Shown: positions 1-6,771 of the stretch, piece by piece | How positions within the stretch are numbered: the stretch's first letter is position 1 | How the letters are laid out: every line of letters starts with the position of its first letter | Assembly (NCBI GenBank): GCA_035537875.1 | Contig: DATLLJ010000019.1 | Location: 1-64,000, forward strand | Length of the DNA stretch: 64,000 nt | Reading direction: 5' to 3' | From: DATLLJ01 sp035537875 | GTDB taxonomy: Bacteria > Acidobacteriota > Vicinamibacteria > Vicinamibacterales > CAVVIG01 | The notes under the pieces: model-generated | Seen by the model: only the letters and a program-made list of their open reading frames with translations | Database searches by the model: none | Told to the model about the DNA's origin: nothing | Translations under genes and position numbers: made by a program

Positions 1-445
1 TCGGCGTCCCATCGAACCAGGCGAACCCCGTCCGCAACCGTCGCAGTGTTTCTGGGGCGCTTTTCATGTCGGCGGTCGCGAGTGTTTCGTATTCGTTGAC
101 GAACGTCTGCCAGGTGTGACGCCGCTTGCCGCGCTTCGCGCCGAGCGCTCGGCGCGCTTGGGCCTTCGCATCCCGCGCGGTCAACGTCTCATCCTGGCCG
201 AGCCGATTCAAGGTGTCCCGCGACAGTAAGGTCTGCTGCGTCTCCGCCGCCGCTCGGGCTTCGGCGACCGGCAACACGCCCACCAGTCCAAGGGTGACGC
301 TCTGTCCGCGGCCCGCATTGTAGCGATAGGTGTGCACACCAGACGCCCGGCACCGTATGAGAAATCCTGTGATCTTCGTGTCGCGAATCTCGATATCGCG
401 GGCGGTCAGTTTGCGCAGGAGATCGGGAGAAATCAGCGCGCGCAT
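1..445 (-). CDS. Tyrosine integrase, N-terminal part (cut by window edge)
   Basis: The minus-strand frame opens with ATG at 445 and stays open to base 1, giving about 148 residues of the N-terminus. It begins MRALISPDLLRKLTARDIE and continues with DTKITGFLIRCRASG and SVTLGLVGVLPVAEARAAA. This is the arm-type DNA-binding (DUF4102-like) fold at the start of P4/phage-type tyrosine recombinases. The catalytic R-H-R-Y part would lie to the left, outside the window. The gene points away from a tRNA 3' fragment 165 bp upstream, the usual arrangement for the integrase of an island. It would catalyse site-specific integration and excision. The family call is confident; whether the gene is intact cannot be seen. 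Confidence 0.85.
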   Translation of the reverse strand, partial: MRALISPDLLRKLTARDIEIRDTKITGFLIRCRASGVHTYRYNAGRGQSVTLGLVGVLPVAEARAAAETQQTLLSRDTLNRLGQDETLTARDAKAQARRALGAKRGKRRHTWQTFVNEYETLATADMKSAPETLRRLRTGFAWFDGTP

Positions 446-462
446 CGTGTGTGCCTCACTTT

Positions 463-484
463 GCTGGGGGTGCGCTGGGGGTGC
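463..484. repeat. Tandem 11-bp repeat upstream of integrase
   Basis: Two perfect head-to-tail copies of GCTGGGGGTGC occupy 463-473 and 474-484, just upstream of the integrase start and between it and the tRNA fragment. G-rich direct repeats in this place are typical arm-type binding sites for integrases of the DUF4102 class. The arm-site role is inferred from position. Confidence 0.6.
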
Positions 485-610
485 AAAAGGCATCATCCAC
501 CGTCGCGCAACATCACACAGCGTAGCACACCGATAACGAGTTCAGGCCCTATTTATCGGCTTCGTTGAGCGTTAGTGGTGTATGGCGGGTGACCGTGTAA
601 TACGTCAGGA

Positions 611-660
611 CCGCGTTCGCAACGCGGAGGTCGGGAGTTCGAGCCTCCTGCCGTCCACCA
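611..660 (+). tRNA. 3' half of tRNA-Ala(CGC), probable att site
   Basis: The anticodon arm is a perfect 5-bp stem, CCGCG/CGCGG (611-615, 623-627), around loop TTCGCAA with anticodon CGC. It is followed by variable loop AGGTC and T arm GGGAG-TTCGAGC-CTCCT (633-649). The 3' acceptor strand is GCCGTCC, then discriminator A and encoded CCA (658-660). Acceptor position 70 is T, as the alanine G3:U70 pair requires. Upstream there is neither a D arm nor a 5' acceptor strand able to pair with GCCGTCC. This is therefore only the 3' half, as left at one end of an element integrated into a tRNA gene. The intact copy should lie to the left of the window. Confidence 0.8.
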
Positions 661-705
661 GCTTTCTGCGACCGGACCGTCGACTCGGCGGTTCGTGACG
701 GGCGA

Positions 706-1416
706 CTAATCACCGGCCCGCTGCCACGTACCCACCGGCGGACTTCCAGCAAGCACAGCTTCGATCGCGGCGAATTCGGGTACGCGGTCCTTGCGCGCGG
801 CCTCCGCTTTGGCCGAAATGGGCTGCACCTGTGCCAACCGGCGGACGTTCTCCTTGCGGACACTCTCGACCTGGGCTCGCGCCCGTTCGGCTTCGGCCGA
901 GGACTGCTCGAGTTCACGTTTGAATTCGATCAGCTGAAGCATCTGTCCATCGACGATTTCCTGGCTTCGGACCTGGACCGCCCGCAGTTCCTGACGGAGC
1001 TGCAGTTCGGTCGCGGCCGAGGCGCGCGCGGCTTCCAGAGCGGCGCTCAGATCGCGTGAGAACTTCTCCGCCGCTTCCTCGCGCTCCCGTGCCGCCGCTT
1101 CGTTCGCGGAATGGACGGCCACCTCGCAGAGGGCGCGCACGTTTTCCACTTCGCAGCGGGCCGCTTCGAGATCCGCAGCGAGACTCGTCGCCCGCGCCTG
1201 CTCGAGCGCCACGGCCGCATTGAGCTCGTCCACGATCCGGGTGACCTCCTCGAGCGGCACCCACCGCGCATCGCTGAGGCGGCCAATGGACCGCTCGTAA
1301 CATTCGCTGATGGCGGATCGCACGTCAGCGAGCTCACGGTCGAACCGAGTGGACTGGCTCGCCAGCGTCGCCAATACGTCGTCCCGTCGCTTGTCCAATT
1401 CGTTTGTCGTACTCAT
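706..1416 (-). CDS. Coiled-coil protein of unknown function
   Basis: 236 residues from ATG 1416, with a strong Shine-Dalgarno (GGAGGAAAGGA) about 10 nt upstream. This start is preferred over the in-frame one 30 nt further out. The protein has no signal peptide or membrane segment. Most of it is predicted helix rich in Ala, Glu and Arg with heptad spacing (for example AREREEAAEKFSRDLSAAL and later FKRELEQSSAEAERA), so a long coiled coil is likely from about residue 55 to 215. It is the first chromosomal gene next to the attachment site and has no partner genes. No family is recognised. Confidence 0.75.
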   Translation of the reverse strand: MSTTNELDKRRDDVLATLASQSTRFDRELADVRSAISECYERSIGRLSDARWVPLEEVTRIVDELNAAVALEQARATSLAADLEAARCEVENVRALCEVAVHSANEAAAREREEAAEKFSRDLSAALEAARASAATELQLRQELRAVQVRSQEIVDGQMLQLIEFKRELEQSSAEAERARAQVESVRKENVRRLAQVQPISAKAEAARKDRVPEFAAIEAVLAGSPPVGTWQRAGD

Positions 1417-1510
1417 GAAGGGCGTCCTTTCCTCCAGCGCAACCACGGGTCAAACAGACCCTTCGTCCTCGGTCCGGAACGGCGCCGTCGGAAAGCTCGA
1501 CGGCCGCCGG

Positions 1511-2011
1511 CTATCGCGACGGGCTCGCATCGGGAGTCGTGGCGACAACCGCGGTCACCGCAGCCGCGCCGGCGGCACCCAGGACCGCCACGCTGGTGAC
1601 GGGTCCCAGGCCGAAGAGGCTGAACCCGCCGCCCGATCCCGTCAACACCCCGCCCGCCACAGCGACGATTGACACGCTCTGCACCGCTCCAGCCGTTGCC
1701 GTAATCGGCGCGCTCATGCCGACGACTTTCCCTTGAGCGTCGACGACATCGACGAAGTAGGTGCCTGGCTGCAAACCGGAAAACTCGAACTCACCAGCCG
1801 GACCGCTCCTCGTCGAAGCGATCTGCTGACCGGTGTCGATTCGGCGAAGGCGCACGTCCGCCTGCGCCAGCACCTTCGAATCCGTCCATCTCACGTTGCC
1901 CGTAAGCGACGCCGACGGCGCAGCCCCCTGCGCGGCCCGCAGCACAGTCGTTGTGACTCCGGTCGCCGTCATCAGCATGACCAATCCAAGCGTCGCGACC
2001 TTGCGCAGCAT
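1511..2011 (-). CDS. Small secreted CarboxypepD_reg-like protein
   Basis: 166 residues from ATG 2011, with GGAG 9 nt upstream; the open frame extends further but without signals. An N-terminal signal (MLRKVATLGLVMLMTATGV) is followed by a ~75-aa beta-sandwich resembling the carboxypeptidase regulatory/Cna-B fold. It contains the characteristic stretch GEFEFSGLQPGTYFVDVVDA. A Gly/Ala-rich hydrophobic segment follows (VAVLGAAGAAAVTAVVA) with a short tail, which may anchor it in a membrane. Its 5' leader contains a strong hairpin. The fold call is moderate and the role is unknown. It is divergent from the repeat protein at 2519. Confidence 0.7.
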   Translation of the reverse strand: MLRKVATLGLVMLMTATGVTTTVLRAAQGAAPSASLTGNVRWTDSKVLAQADVRLRRIDTGQQIASTRSGPAGEFEFSGLQPGTYFVDVVDAQGKVVGMSAPITATAGAVQSVSIVAVAGGVLTGSGGGFSLFGLGPVTSVAVLGAAGAAAVTAVVATTPDASPSR

Positions 2012-2074
2012 TGTGTACTCCTGCCACCGCTCCCTCGGATTGACGGCAGCGGGCGAGAAAAAGCAAACGACGAA

Positions 2075-2109
2075 GAGCGCCGACCCCGAAGCTGCAGGGT
2101 TCGGCGCTC
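2075..2109 (-). other. Stable leader hairpin upstream of the 2011 gene
   Basis: A 9-bp perfect stem (GAGCGCCGA/TCGGCGCTC, 2075-2083 and 2101-2109), extendable by CCC/GGG pairs, sits 64 nt upstream of the minus-strand start at 2011. Read on the minus strand, it is followed within 15 nt by a run of five T. That resembles a weak attenuator or a leader structure. No known riboswitch class was recognised. Confidence 0.4.
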
Positions 2110-2210
2110 CGGCGTAGGGCAAGAGGCACGCCAGCCGCCAGGGCACGCAACATCGTAAAGGCCGGTGACGATTTGCGACGCCGAGATGGAAAAGCAGCGC
2201 AAATGCCATC

Positions 2211-2239
2211 TCAGATTTGTGTCCCGATCACAAATCTGA
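2211..2239. promoter_or_regulatory. Perfect 11-bp inverted repeat, candidate operator
   Basis: TCAGATTTGTG (2211-2221) and its exact complement CACAAATCTGA (2229-2239) flank the 7-nt spacer TCCCGAT. The element lies between two divergent secreted-protein genes (starts 2011 and 2519) and is AT-rich compared with its surroundings. No T-tract follows on either strand, so a protein-binding operator is more likely than a terminator. The regulator is not identifiable. Confidence 0.5.
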
Positions 2240-2518
2240 CAGAGGTCGCGCGCAAGAATCAGCACTCCTCGCGCGAGCCGAGGTGTGTCGTTGCCGACAT
2301 CGTTGCAGCGAGTTACGGATGACGCGCGCACGCTGAAGGCGGTGCAGGCCAGAGACGTTTCGCCACTTACAATTCTTGCCAGTTCATGGCCCGGCGATCC
2401 CCTCTGTGTGGCACGCACGGTCGGCACGAACGTGGCGGAACCTTCAGCATTCTGTGGAGTTTCGCTGCAATGAGCCCGTTGCGGAACAGCTTTTGCCAAT
2501 GGCCACGCAAAGATCACC
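2240..2518. other. Non-coding upstream region of the repeat-protein gene
   Basis: This stretch separates the inverted repeat from the start at 2519. Frames that stay open across it have poor codon bias and overlap the start of the secreted repeat protein, so no gene is called. No convincing -35/-10 pair or Shine-Dalgarno precedes 2519. Confidence 0.5.
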
Positions 2519-4309
2519 ATGACGCAGACTTTATTCGTCCGCCCACGCTTGCTCGTCGCGCTCGCAGGACTTCTCGCGTTGACGGCAACAACTCTCAACG
2601 CACAGACGCTCGCATGGGATCCCAACCCTGAAACGAACATCGCCGGCTACCGTGTGTATCAAGGCACGGCTTCAGGCACGTATACGACCCAGGTGAACGT
2701 CGGGAACGTGACCTCGTATCCACCCCAAGGCGTGGACTGGTCGCGCCGAGCGTATTTCGCGGTCAAGGCCATCAACACCAGCGGACTCGAAAGCCCCTTC
2801 TCGAGCGAGGTCGTCTGGACACCTCCGTCGGTGACAACGGTGACGGCGCTCACGCCGAGTTCGCCGTACCCGGCGGCGGTCGGCTCATCGATCACATGGA
2901 CCGCGACAGCGAGCAACAATCTGGGACCGGTCGAGTATCGCTTCTGGATGTACAAGCGGACAGCATGGGTGCTGGCACAAGACTACGGCCCGAGCAACAC
3001 CCTGACGTGGACTCCCAGCGTGTCCGATCAAGGCTCGCCCAACTACGTGCAGGTGTGGGCGCGCGCGGTTGGATCGACGGCCGCCTACGAGGCCTGGCTC
3101 GGCACGCCGTCCTTCGATGTATCGCCGCCGCCCCTGGCGCTCACATCGAACGTCGACTTCCCGACTCCAACGGGGAATCAAGTGACCTGGACGGCCACAG
3201 TCGGTTCGCCGGGTACGTCACCTCTCGAATTCCAGTTCCGGGTTCGGAATACGTCCTCGAGCACCTGGACCATCTTCCGCAGCTACTCACCGGGCAACAA
3301 GGCGCAGTGGACGCCCTCGGCGACGGGATCGTACATCGTCGAGGCGTGGGCGCGTCCGGTTGGCAGCACCGTGCAATTCCAGCACTCGGCGAGCAGCCCG
3401 ACGTTCAACGTGGCGGCTTCGGCGCTCACCGTGAATGCGTTCGGCACGAACGCGTCATCGCCGGCCCTGACAGGCACGCCCATCACCTGGATAGTGAGAC
3501 CGCAGGGCGGAATGGCGGGACCGCTGCAGTACCAGTTCTGGCTCTATTCGGCTGCGACCGGCTGGCGAAACGTCCAGCCGTACGGCCCCAGCGAGACCTT
3601 CACGTGGACTCCGACCTGGGGTGACGAAGGGGACTACTGGTTGCAGGTTTGGGTCCGCAGCAACGGATCGACTTCGGCCTACGAACATTGGCGATCTACG
3701 ACCACGGCGTTCCAGGTTCAGGCTGCAGGCATCCACCTGACGACGCCCACGGTGTTTCCGTCAGCGCCGAGCGCTCCGGTGAGCTGGTCGGCGAACGTTC
3801 CAAGTCCCACGGCCAACATGGAATATCAGTTCTCCGTGTACTCGACGGCAACGGCTCAGTGGACGCTGGCACAGGCCTACTCACCGCAGAAGACGTTCAC
3901 CTGGCTCCCGGGCGCTGCCGGGACCTACTCGGTGCGGGTCTACGCGCGCCAGGTGGGCTCAACCGCCGCCTTCGAGCTTGCTCGTCAGCGTGACCTGCTC
4001 GAAGTTTCCAGCAGCCCCGCCCTGACGCTCGCTCTCACGTCCAACGTCGCGCTGCCAGCGGTTAGAGGGACGACCATCACCTGGAAAGCGTTGGCCAGCG
4101 GCGGGACGGCACAGCTCCAATATCAGTTCTGGCGCCAGGATGGCACCGCGTGGATCCTCGCGCAGGATTACAGCACATCCTCCACCTATACATGGGTAAC
4201 GACGGCGGCCAGTGTCGGACAGCATCAGGTACAGGTCCGAGTGCGTAGCGCTGGATCGTCGGCGTCGTTCGAATCGCAGATGCTGACTGGCGTGTTTTCA
4301 ATCCAGTGA
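2519..4309 (+). CDS. Secreted protein: FnIII domain plus five ~97-aa repeats
   Basis: 596 residues. Residues 1-29 form a signal peptide ending near LNAQ. Residues ~30-103 look like a fibronectin type III domain (LAWDPNPETNIAGYRVYQG at its start, YFAVKAINTSGLES near its end). Five tandem repeats of ~97 residues then run to the C-terminus. Each has an ITWTA-like strand, a YQFW motif, a TFTWTP-like strand and a closing V-x-VR/AR-x-x-GS-x-x-x-[YF]E motif. No catalytic residues are evident. It is probably an extracellular or cell-surface adhesive or carbohydrate-binding protein, which would fit the neighbouring exopolysaccharide operon, but binding is inferred. The start has no clear Shine-Dalgarno. 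Confidence 0.8.
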   Translation: MTQTLFVRPRLLVALAGLLALTATTLNAQTLAWDPNPETNIAGYRVYQGTASGTYTTQVNVGNVTSYPPQGVDWSRRAYFAVKAINTSGLESPFSSEVVWTPPSVTTVTALTPSSPYPAAVGSSITWTATASNNLGPVEYRFWMYKRTAWVLAQDYGPSNTLTWTPSVSDQGSPNYVQVWARAVGSTAAYEAWLGTPSFDVSPPPLALTSNVDFPTPTGNQVTWTATVGSPGTSPLEFQFRVRNTSSSTWTIFRSYSPGNKAQWTPSATGSYIVEAWARPVGSTVQFQHSASSPTFNVAASALTVNAFGTNASSPALTGTPITWIVRPQGGMAGPLQYQFWLYSAATGWRNVQPYGPSETFTWTPTWGDEGDYWLQVWVRSNGSTSAYEHWRSTTTAFQVQAAGIHLTTPTVFPSAPSAPVSWSANVPSPTANMEYQFSVYSTATAQWTLAQAYSPQKTFTWLPGAAGTYSVRVYARQVGSTAAFELARQRDLLEVSSSPALTLALTSNVALPAVRGTTITWKALASGGTAQLQYQFWRQDGTAWILAQDYSTSSTYTWVTTAASVGQHQVQVRVRSAGSSASFESQMLTGVFSIQ

Positions 4310-4318
4310 CCCAGTCGT

Positions 4319-4358
4319 GGACACCGGTCAGATCAGCACCCTGACCTGACCGGTGTCC
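4319..4358. terminator. Large hairpin after the repeat-protein gene
   Basis: A perfect 13-bp stem, GGACACCGGTCAG/CTGACCGGTGTCC (4319-4331 and 4346-4358), with a 14-nt loop starts 9 nt after the stop codon of the plus-strand gene. There is no U-tract, so it may act as an RNA-stabilising or factor-assisted termination structure. Confidence 0.55.
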
Positions 4359-4531
4359 TGACGACCAGCCTCTTCTACTCCACTCGAACTTCCCCCTCGA
4401 CTCTTCAGTCCTCGCAGCGCCGTGTCCAGCTCAGATTGGGACCGAGAGCGGCCAAAGCTGCGAATCTGTCTGCCCTGGAGCAGGAAAAGAACTGCCCCAT
4501 GGAGGAAGACGTTCGGCGATCCACGCGACAA
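4328..4531 (-). CDS. Possible small ORF or thioredoxin-fold remnant
   Basis: A 67-codon minus-strand frame with a TTG start. The piece VLFLLQGRQIRSFGRSRSQS resembles the last beta-hairpin and helix of thioredoxins (the xxFKNGxxVxxxxGxxSKxxL pattern). The CxxC half is absent and an in-frame stop lies just upstream, so it would be a fragment if real. GGAG is only 3 nt from the TTG. Its end overlaps the hairpin at 4319-4358. Weak call. Confidence 0.2.
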   Translation of the reverse strand: MSRGSPNVFLHGAVLFLLQGRQIRSFGRSRSQSELDTALRGLKSRGGSSSGVEEAGRQDTGQVRVLI

Positions 4532-4779
4532 GTGCTCCTTTTCTGATGAGTCAACTTATTGAAAATACAGAGTTTATTTGGCTAGATGCCTGATGGCCCA
4601 ACGCGGCACCGCCGTTGATTGATCAAGCGAGTGAGTCGTCTGCCGCGATGGCGGCCGCGGATGCCGGTCACGAAGACAAGCATTCGATTCCGTTGCGAAG
4701 CGTGACGACGAACTAGCCCTGCGGGCGGGTCCCGCGGGGTCATCCAGGCCTGGCGAAACCACCAGGCGGGAGGTTCGTC
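4532..4779. other. Intergenic leader of the DUF5658 gene
   Basis: No convincing gene is present. The stretch begins AT-rich (4550-4590), a plausible promoter zone. It ends with two hairpins ahead of the 4780 start: CCTGCGGG/CCCGCGGG at 4718-4738 and GCCTGG/CCAGGC at about 4749-4768. They are followed at once by the GGGAGG ribosome site. The leader may therefore be structured, but no known RNA family was recognised. Confidence 0.35.
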
Positions 4780-5259
4780 ATGGTGCGTTTCGCTGCCCTG
4801 TTACCCGTTGCGGTGGCCGTGGTGTTATCCGTTGGAATCGCGTCGCCTGCCGCAGCCCAGGAGACGAGCCCCCTCGCCAGTCATAGATCGGCGGATCCAG
4901 CATCGCTCGATCCCGTCATCGTCTCGCCGCCAGCTCTGATAGCTCCCGATCAGAGTGCGAACCGTCGGCCAGTTGCGCTGATTCCGCTTTACGCTTCGTT
5001 TGTCACGTTGCAGGCGCTGGATCTCCACTCGACCCATTACGCGCTCGGTCGTGGCGCTGTCGAAGCCAACCCGCTGATGAACACGTTCGCCAGCAACGAA
5101 GCCGGTCTGATGGCTGTCAAAGCCGCCGGGACCGCGGGCGTGATCTTCGCCAGCGAGCGCATGTGGTCCCGGAACAAGGCTGCAGCCGTCGTCTTCATGA
5201 TTGCGGCGAATTCCGCCATGGCCTGGGTGGTGCAGCACAATTACCGCGCCGTACGCTGA
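4780..5259 (+). CDS. DUF5658-type membrane protein
   Basis: 159 residues from ATG, with GGGAGG 6 nt upstream. A signal peptide (to about AAAQE, residue 28) is followed by a Pro-rich linker and then a ~90-aa membrane domain with three hydrophobic segments. That domain starts LYASFVTLQALDLHSTHYAL and continues GAVEANPLMN. The pattern aromatic-x6-LD-x-x-ST-x6-G-x-x-EANP-hM is typical of DUF5658 proteins. The function of the family is unknown. It is convergent with the exopolysaccharide operon, with 13 bp between stops. Confidence 0.75.
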   Translation: MVRFAALLPVAVAVVLSVGIASPAAAQETSPLASHRSADPASLDPVIVSPPALIAPDQSANRRPVALIPLYASFVTLQALDLHSTHYALGRGAVEANPLMNTFASNEAGLMAVKAAGTAGVIFASERMWSRNKAAAVVFMIAANSAMAWVVQHNYRAVR

Positions 5260-5272
5260 CTCCCACTCACAG

Positions 5273-6682
5273 TCATCCCGTTTCCTGGAGAGGTCGCGAG
5301 TCGAAGGCGGAGACCGCGAATCTGGTGGCCGCCGCCCATCTCTTCCGCTCAGTCGTAACAAACCCCGGCCTGTGCAAGGCGATCGCACAGACGACCGCAA
5401 ATAAGGCGGCATTACCGGGCATTTGCAGACTGAACTCGACGGTTTCCTGAAAGCCGATCGCAACCAGTGCCGTCACCGCCCCAAGGCGCAACCACCTCGT
5501 CGTCGGCTCCTCCTGTCCGATCATCGCTGCACGAATGTCGCGCACCAGGAAAACGACGCACGCGAGCGCCGGCACGATCAACATCAGCCCGCCTTCTGCG
5601 GCAAGCTGCAGATAATCGTTGTGAGCCTGGCCGAAGAAGTAATCGAGTTCATGGCGTTGGTAGAAGAGAGCTGGGGCCCAGTACGTATTCAGCCCGGTTC
5701 CAGTCAGCGGAAAGTCCCGGACGACACTCCATGCGTCGAGCCATGCGCCTTTTCGGTTGTTGAATTCGCCCCAGTCGGCCGTCGCGAAGCGGTTGGCGAC
5801 GAGGGTCGGGCCTGTCCAGGCCAGCACCAGGACGAACAGCAGACCCAGACAAGCGGCGGCCACCACCCGACGGGTACGACTACGAACAGTTCGAACGGCA
5901 AACCAGCCGGTCATCGCGACAGATAATGCGAAGGCGGTAATCCCAGACCGCGACATCGTCATCACCAGCGACAACGCCATGACGACGGCCGCGGCCGCAA
6001 TCAAAATCAGCTGGCTCGCCTCCGCGGAAGAGAACCACAGAACCCGGTGGCGCCACCCCTGTTTCACTCCCCGCATTCCCCGATCGATGCCCGCGATCAG
6101 CAGGGCGAGGGTCAACGGCAGTGCCATGACCATCCACCCGGCGTAATGATTCCTGTTGACGAAGGGACCAAAAGGAAACCGGCCCGGCTCGAGCTTCCAG
6201 ATGCCGTAGATCGCTTCCGCTGACGACGAACGCTGCACAATCCCAACCAGCGCGAGGACGACCGCAAAAGCTGTCAGCCCTTCCACGAACCGGCGACACC
6301 CCCACGCTGAGAACAGACGTGTCATCCCCACACACAGCAGGGCGAGAGCGCCGTAGAGCACCAGGCCGGTCGAGCTGTCGCGCGGCCAGACGGAGAGAGT
6401 GTGGTTGGCGATCGAGCCGGCGGCGAAGGCTGGGTTCAATTCGCGGAGCAGCTCGATGGTGTGGGGACTGACCAGCGCCACGGTCCCAACAGGAAGGGGC
6501 ACCAGCTGGGCCACGATGGCTCCGAACACCGTCAGGAGCGCCGCCGCGAATGCTCGACTGGTCGCGGCGAGATCGACCTGCCTCGTGCCAACCACTCCGG
6601 CGGTCCCGAACAGGATGCACGTGGCGGCCAGCGGCCAGTAGGCCCAGGAGTACACGGCGCCAAACGCGAGAGCGCCCCACAC
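5273..6682 (-). CDS. O-antigen ligase/polymerase family protein (Wzy_C)
   Basis: At least 469 residues with about ten transmembrane helices. A large soluble loop carries NRNHYAGWMVMALPLTLAL and the GTGLNTY...AHNDYLQLAAEGG block of the Wzy_C/WaaL superfamily (the H-N-D-Y-L-Q motif). It would join or polymerise undecaprenyl-linked glycans in the periplasm. The GTG start at 6682 is the first canonical start. The frame is open upstream to 6775 (reading ...WLQLGSLVPIVWGALAFG), so a CTG start overlapping the previous stop is possible. It is the last gene of the operon. A second polymerase-like gene lies at 15515, so this one may be the ligase. Confidence 0.85.
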   Translation of the reverse strand: MWGALAFGAVYSWAYWPLAATCILFGTAGVVGTRQVDLAATSRAFAAALLTVFGAIVAQLVPLPVGTVALVSPHTIELLRELNPAFAAGSIANHTLSVWPRDSSTGLVLYGALALLCVGMTRLFSAWGCRRFVEGLTAFAVVLALVGIVQRSSSAEAIYGIWKLEPGRFPFGPFVNRNHYAGWMVMALPLTLALLIAGIDRGMRGVKQGWRHRVLWFSSAEASQLILIAAAAVVMALSLVMTMSRSGITAFALSVAMTGWFAVRTVRSRTRRVVAAACLGLLFVLVLAWTGPTLVANRFATADWGEFNNRKGAWLDAWSVVRDFPLTGTGLNTYWAPALFYQRHELDYFFGQAHNDYLQLAAEGGLMLIVPALACVVFLVRDIRAAMIGQEEPTTRWLRLGAVTALVAIGFQETVEFSLQMPGNAALFAVVCAIALHRPGFVTTERKRWAAATRFAVSAFDSRPLQETG

Positions 6683-6771
6683 AATCGGAACGAGCGAGCC
6701 GAGCTGCAGCCATGTTCGCCATCGGTCGGCCGGGTCGATCGCGCTGGCTCCGGCGGCTCGAGACGGGGAGA

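Noticed and set aside
549..917. Minus-strand frame of 122 codons crossing the tRNA fragment
   Set aside because: It runs antisense through the tRNA sequence and in a wrong frame across the coiled-coil gene; no start signal or homology.
2012..2240. Possible cyclic-di-GMP (GEMM) riboswitch on the minus strand
   Set aside because: There are pieces like CGCAAA, CCGGCCT and GGCTGGCGTGCC, but the GGCAAACC half and P1b tetraloop-receptor layout are missing. A covariance-model scan with RF01051 would settle it.
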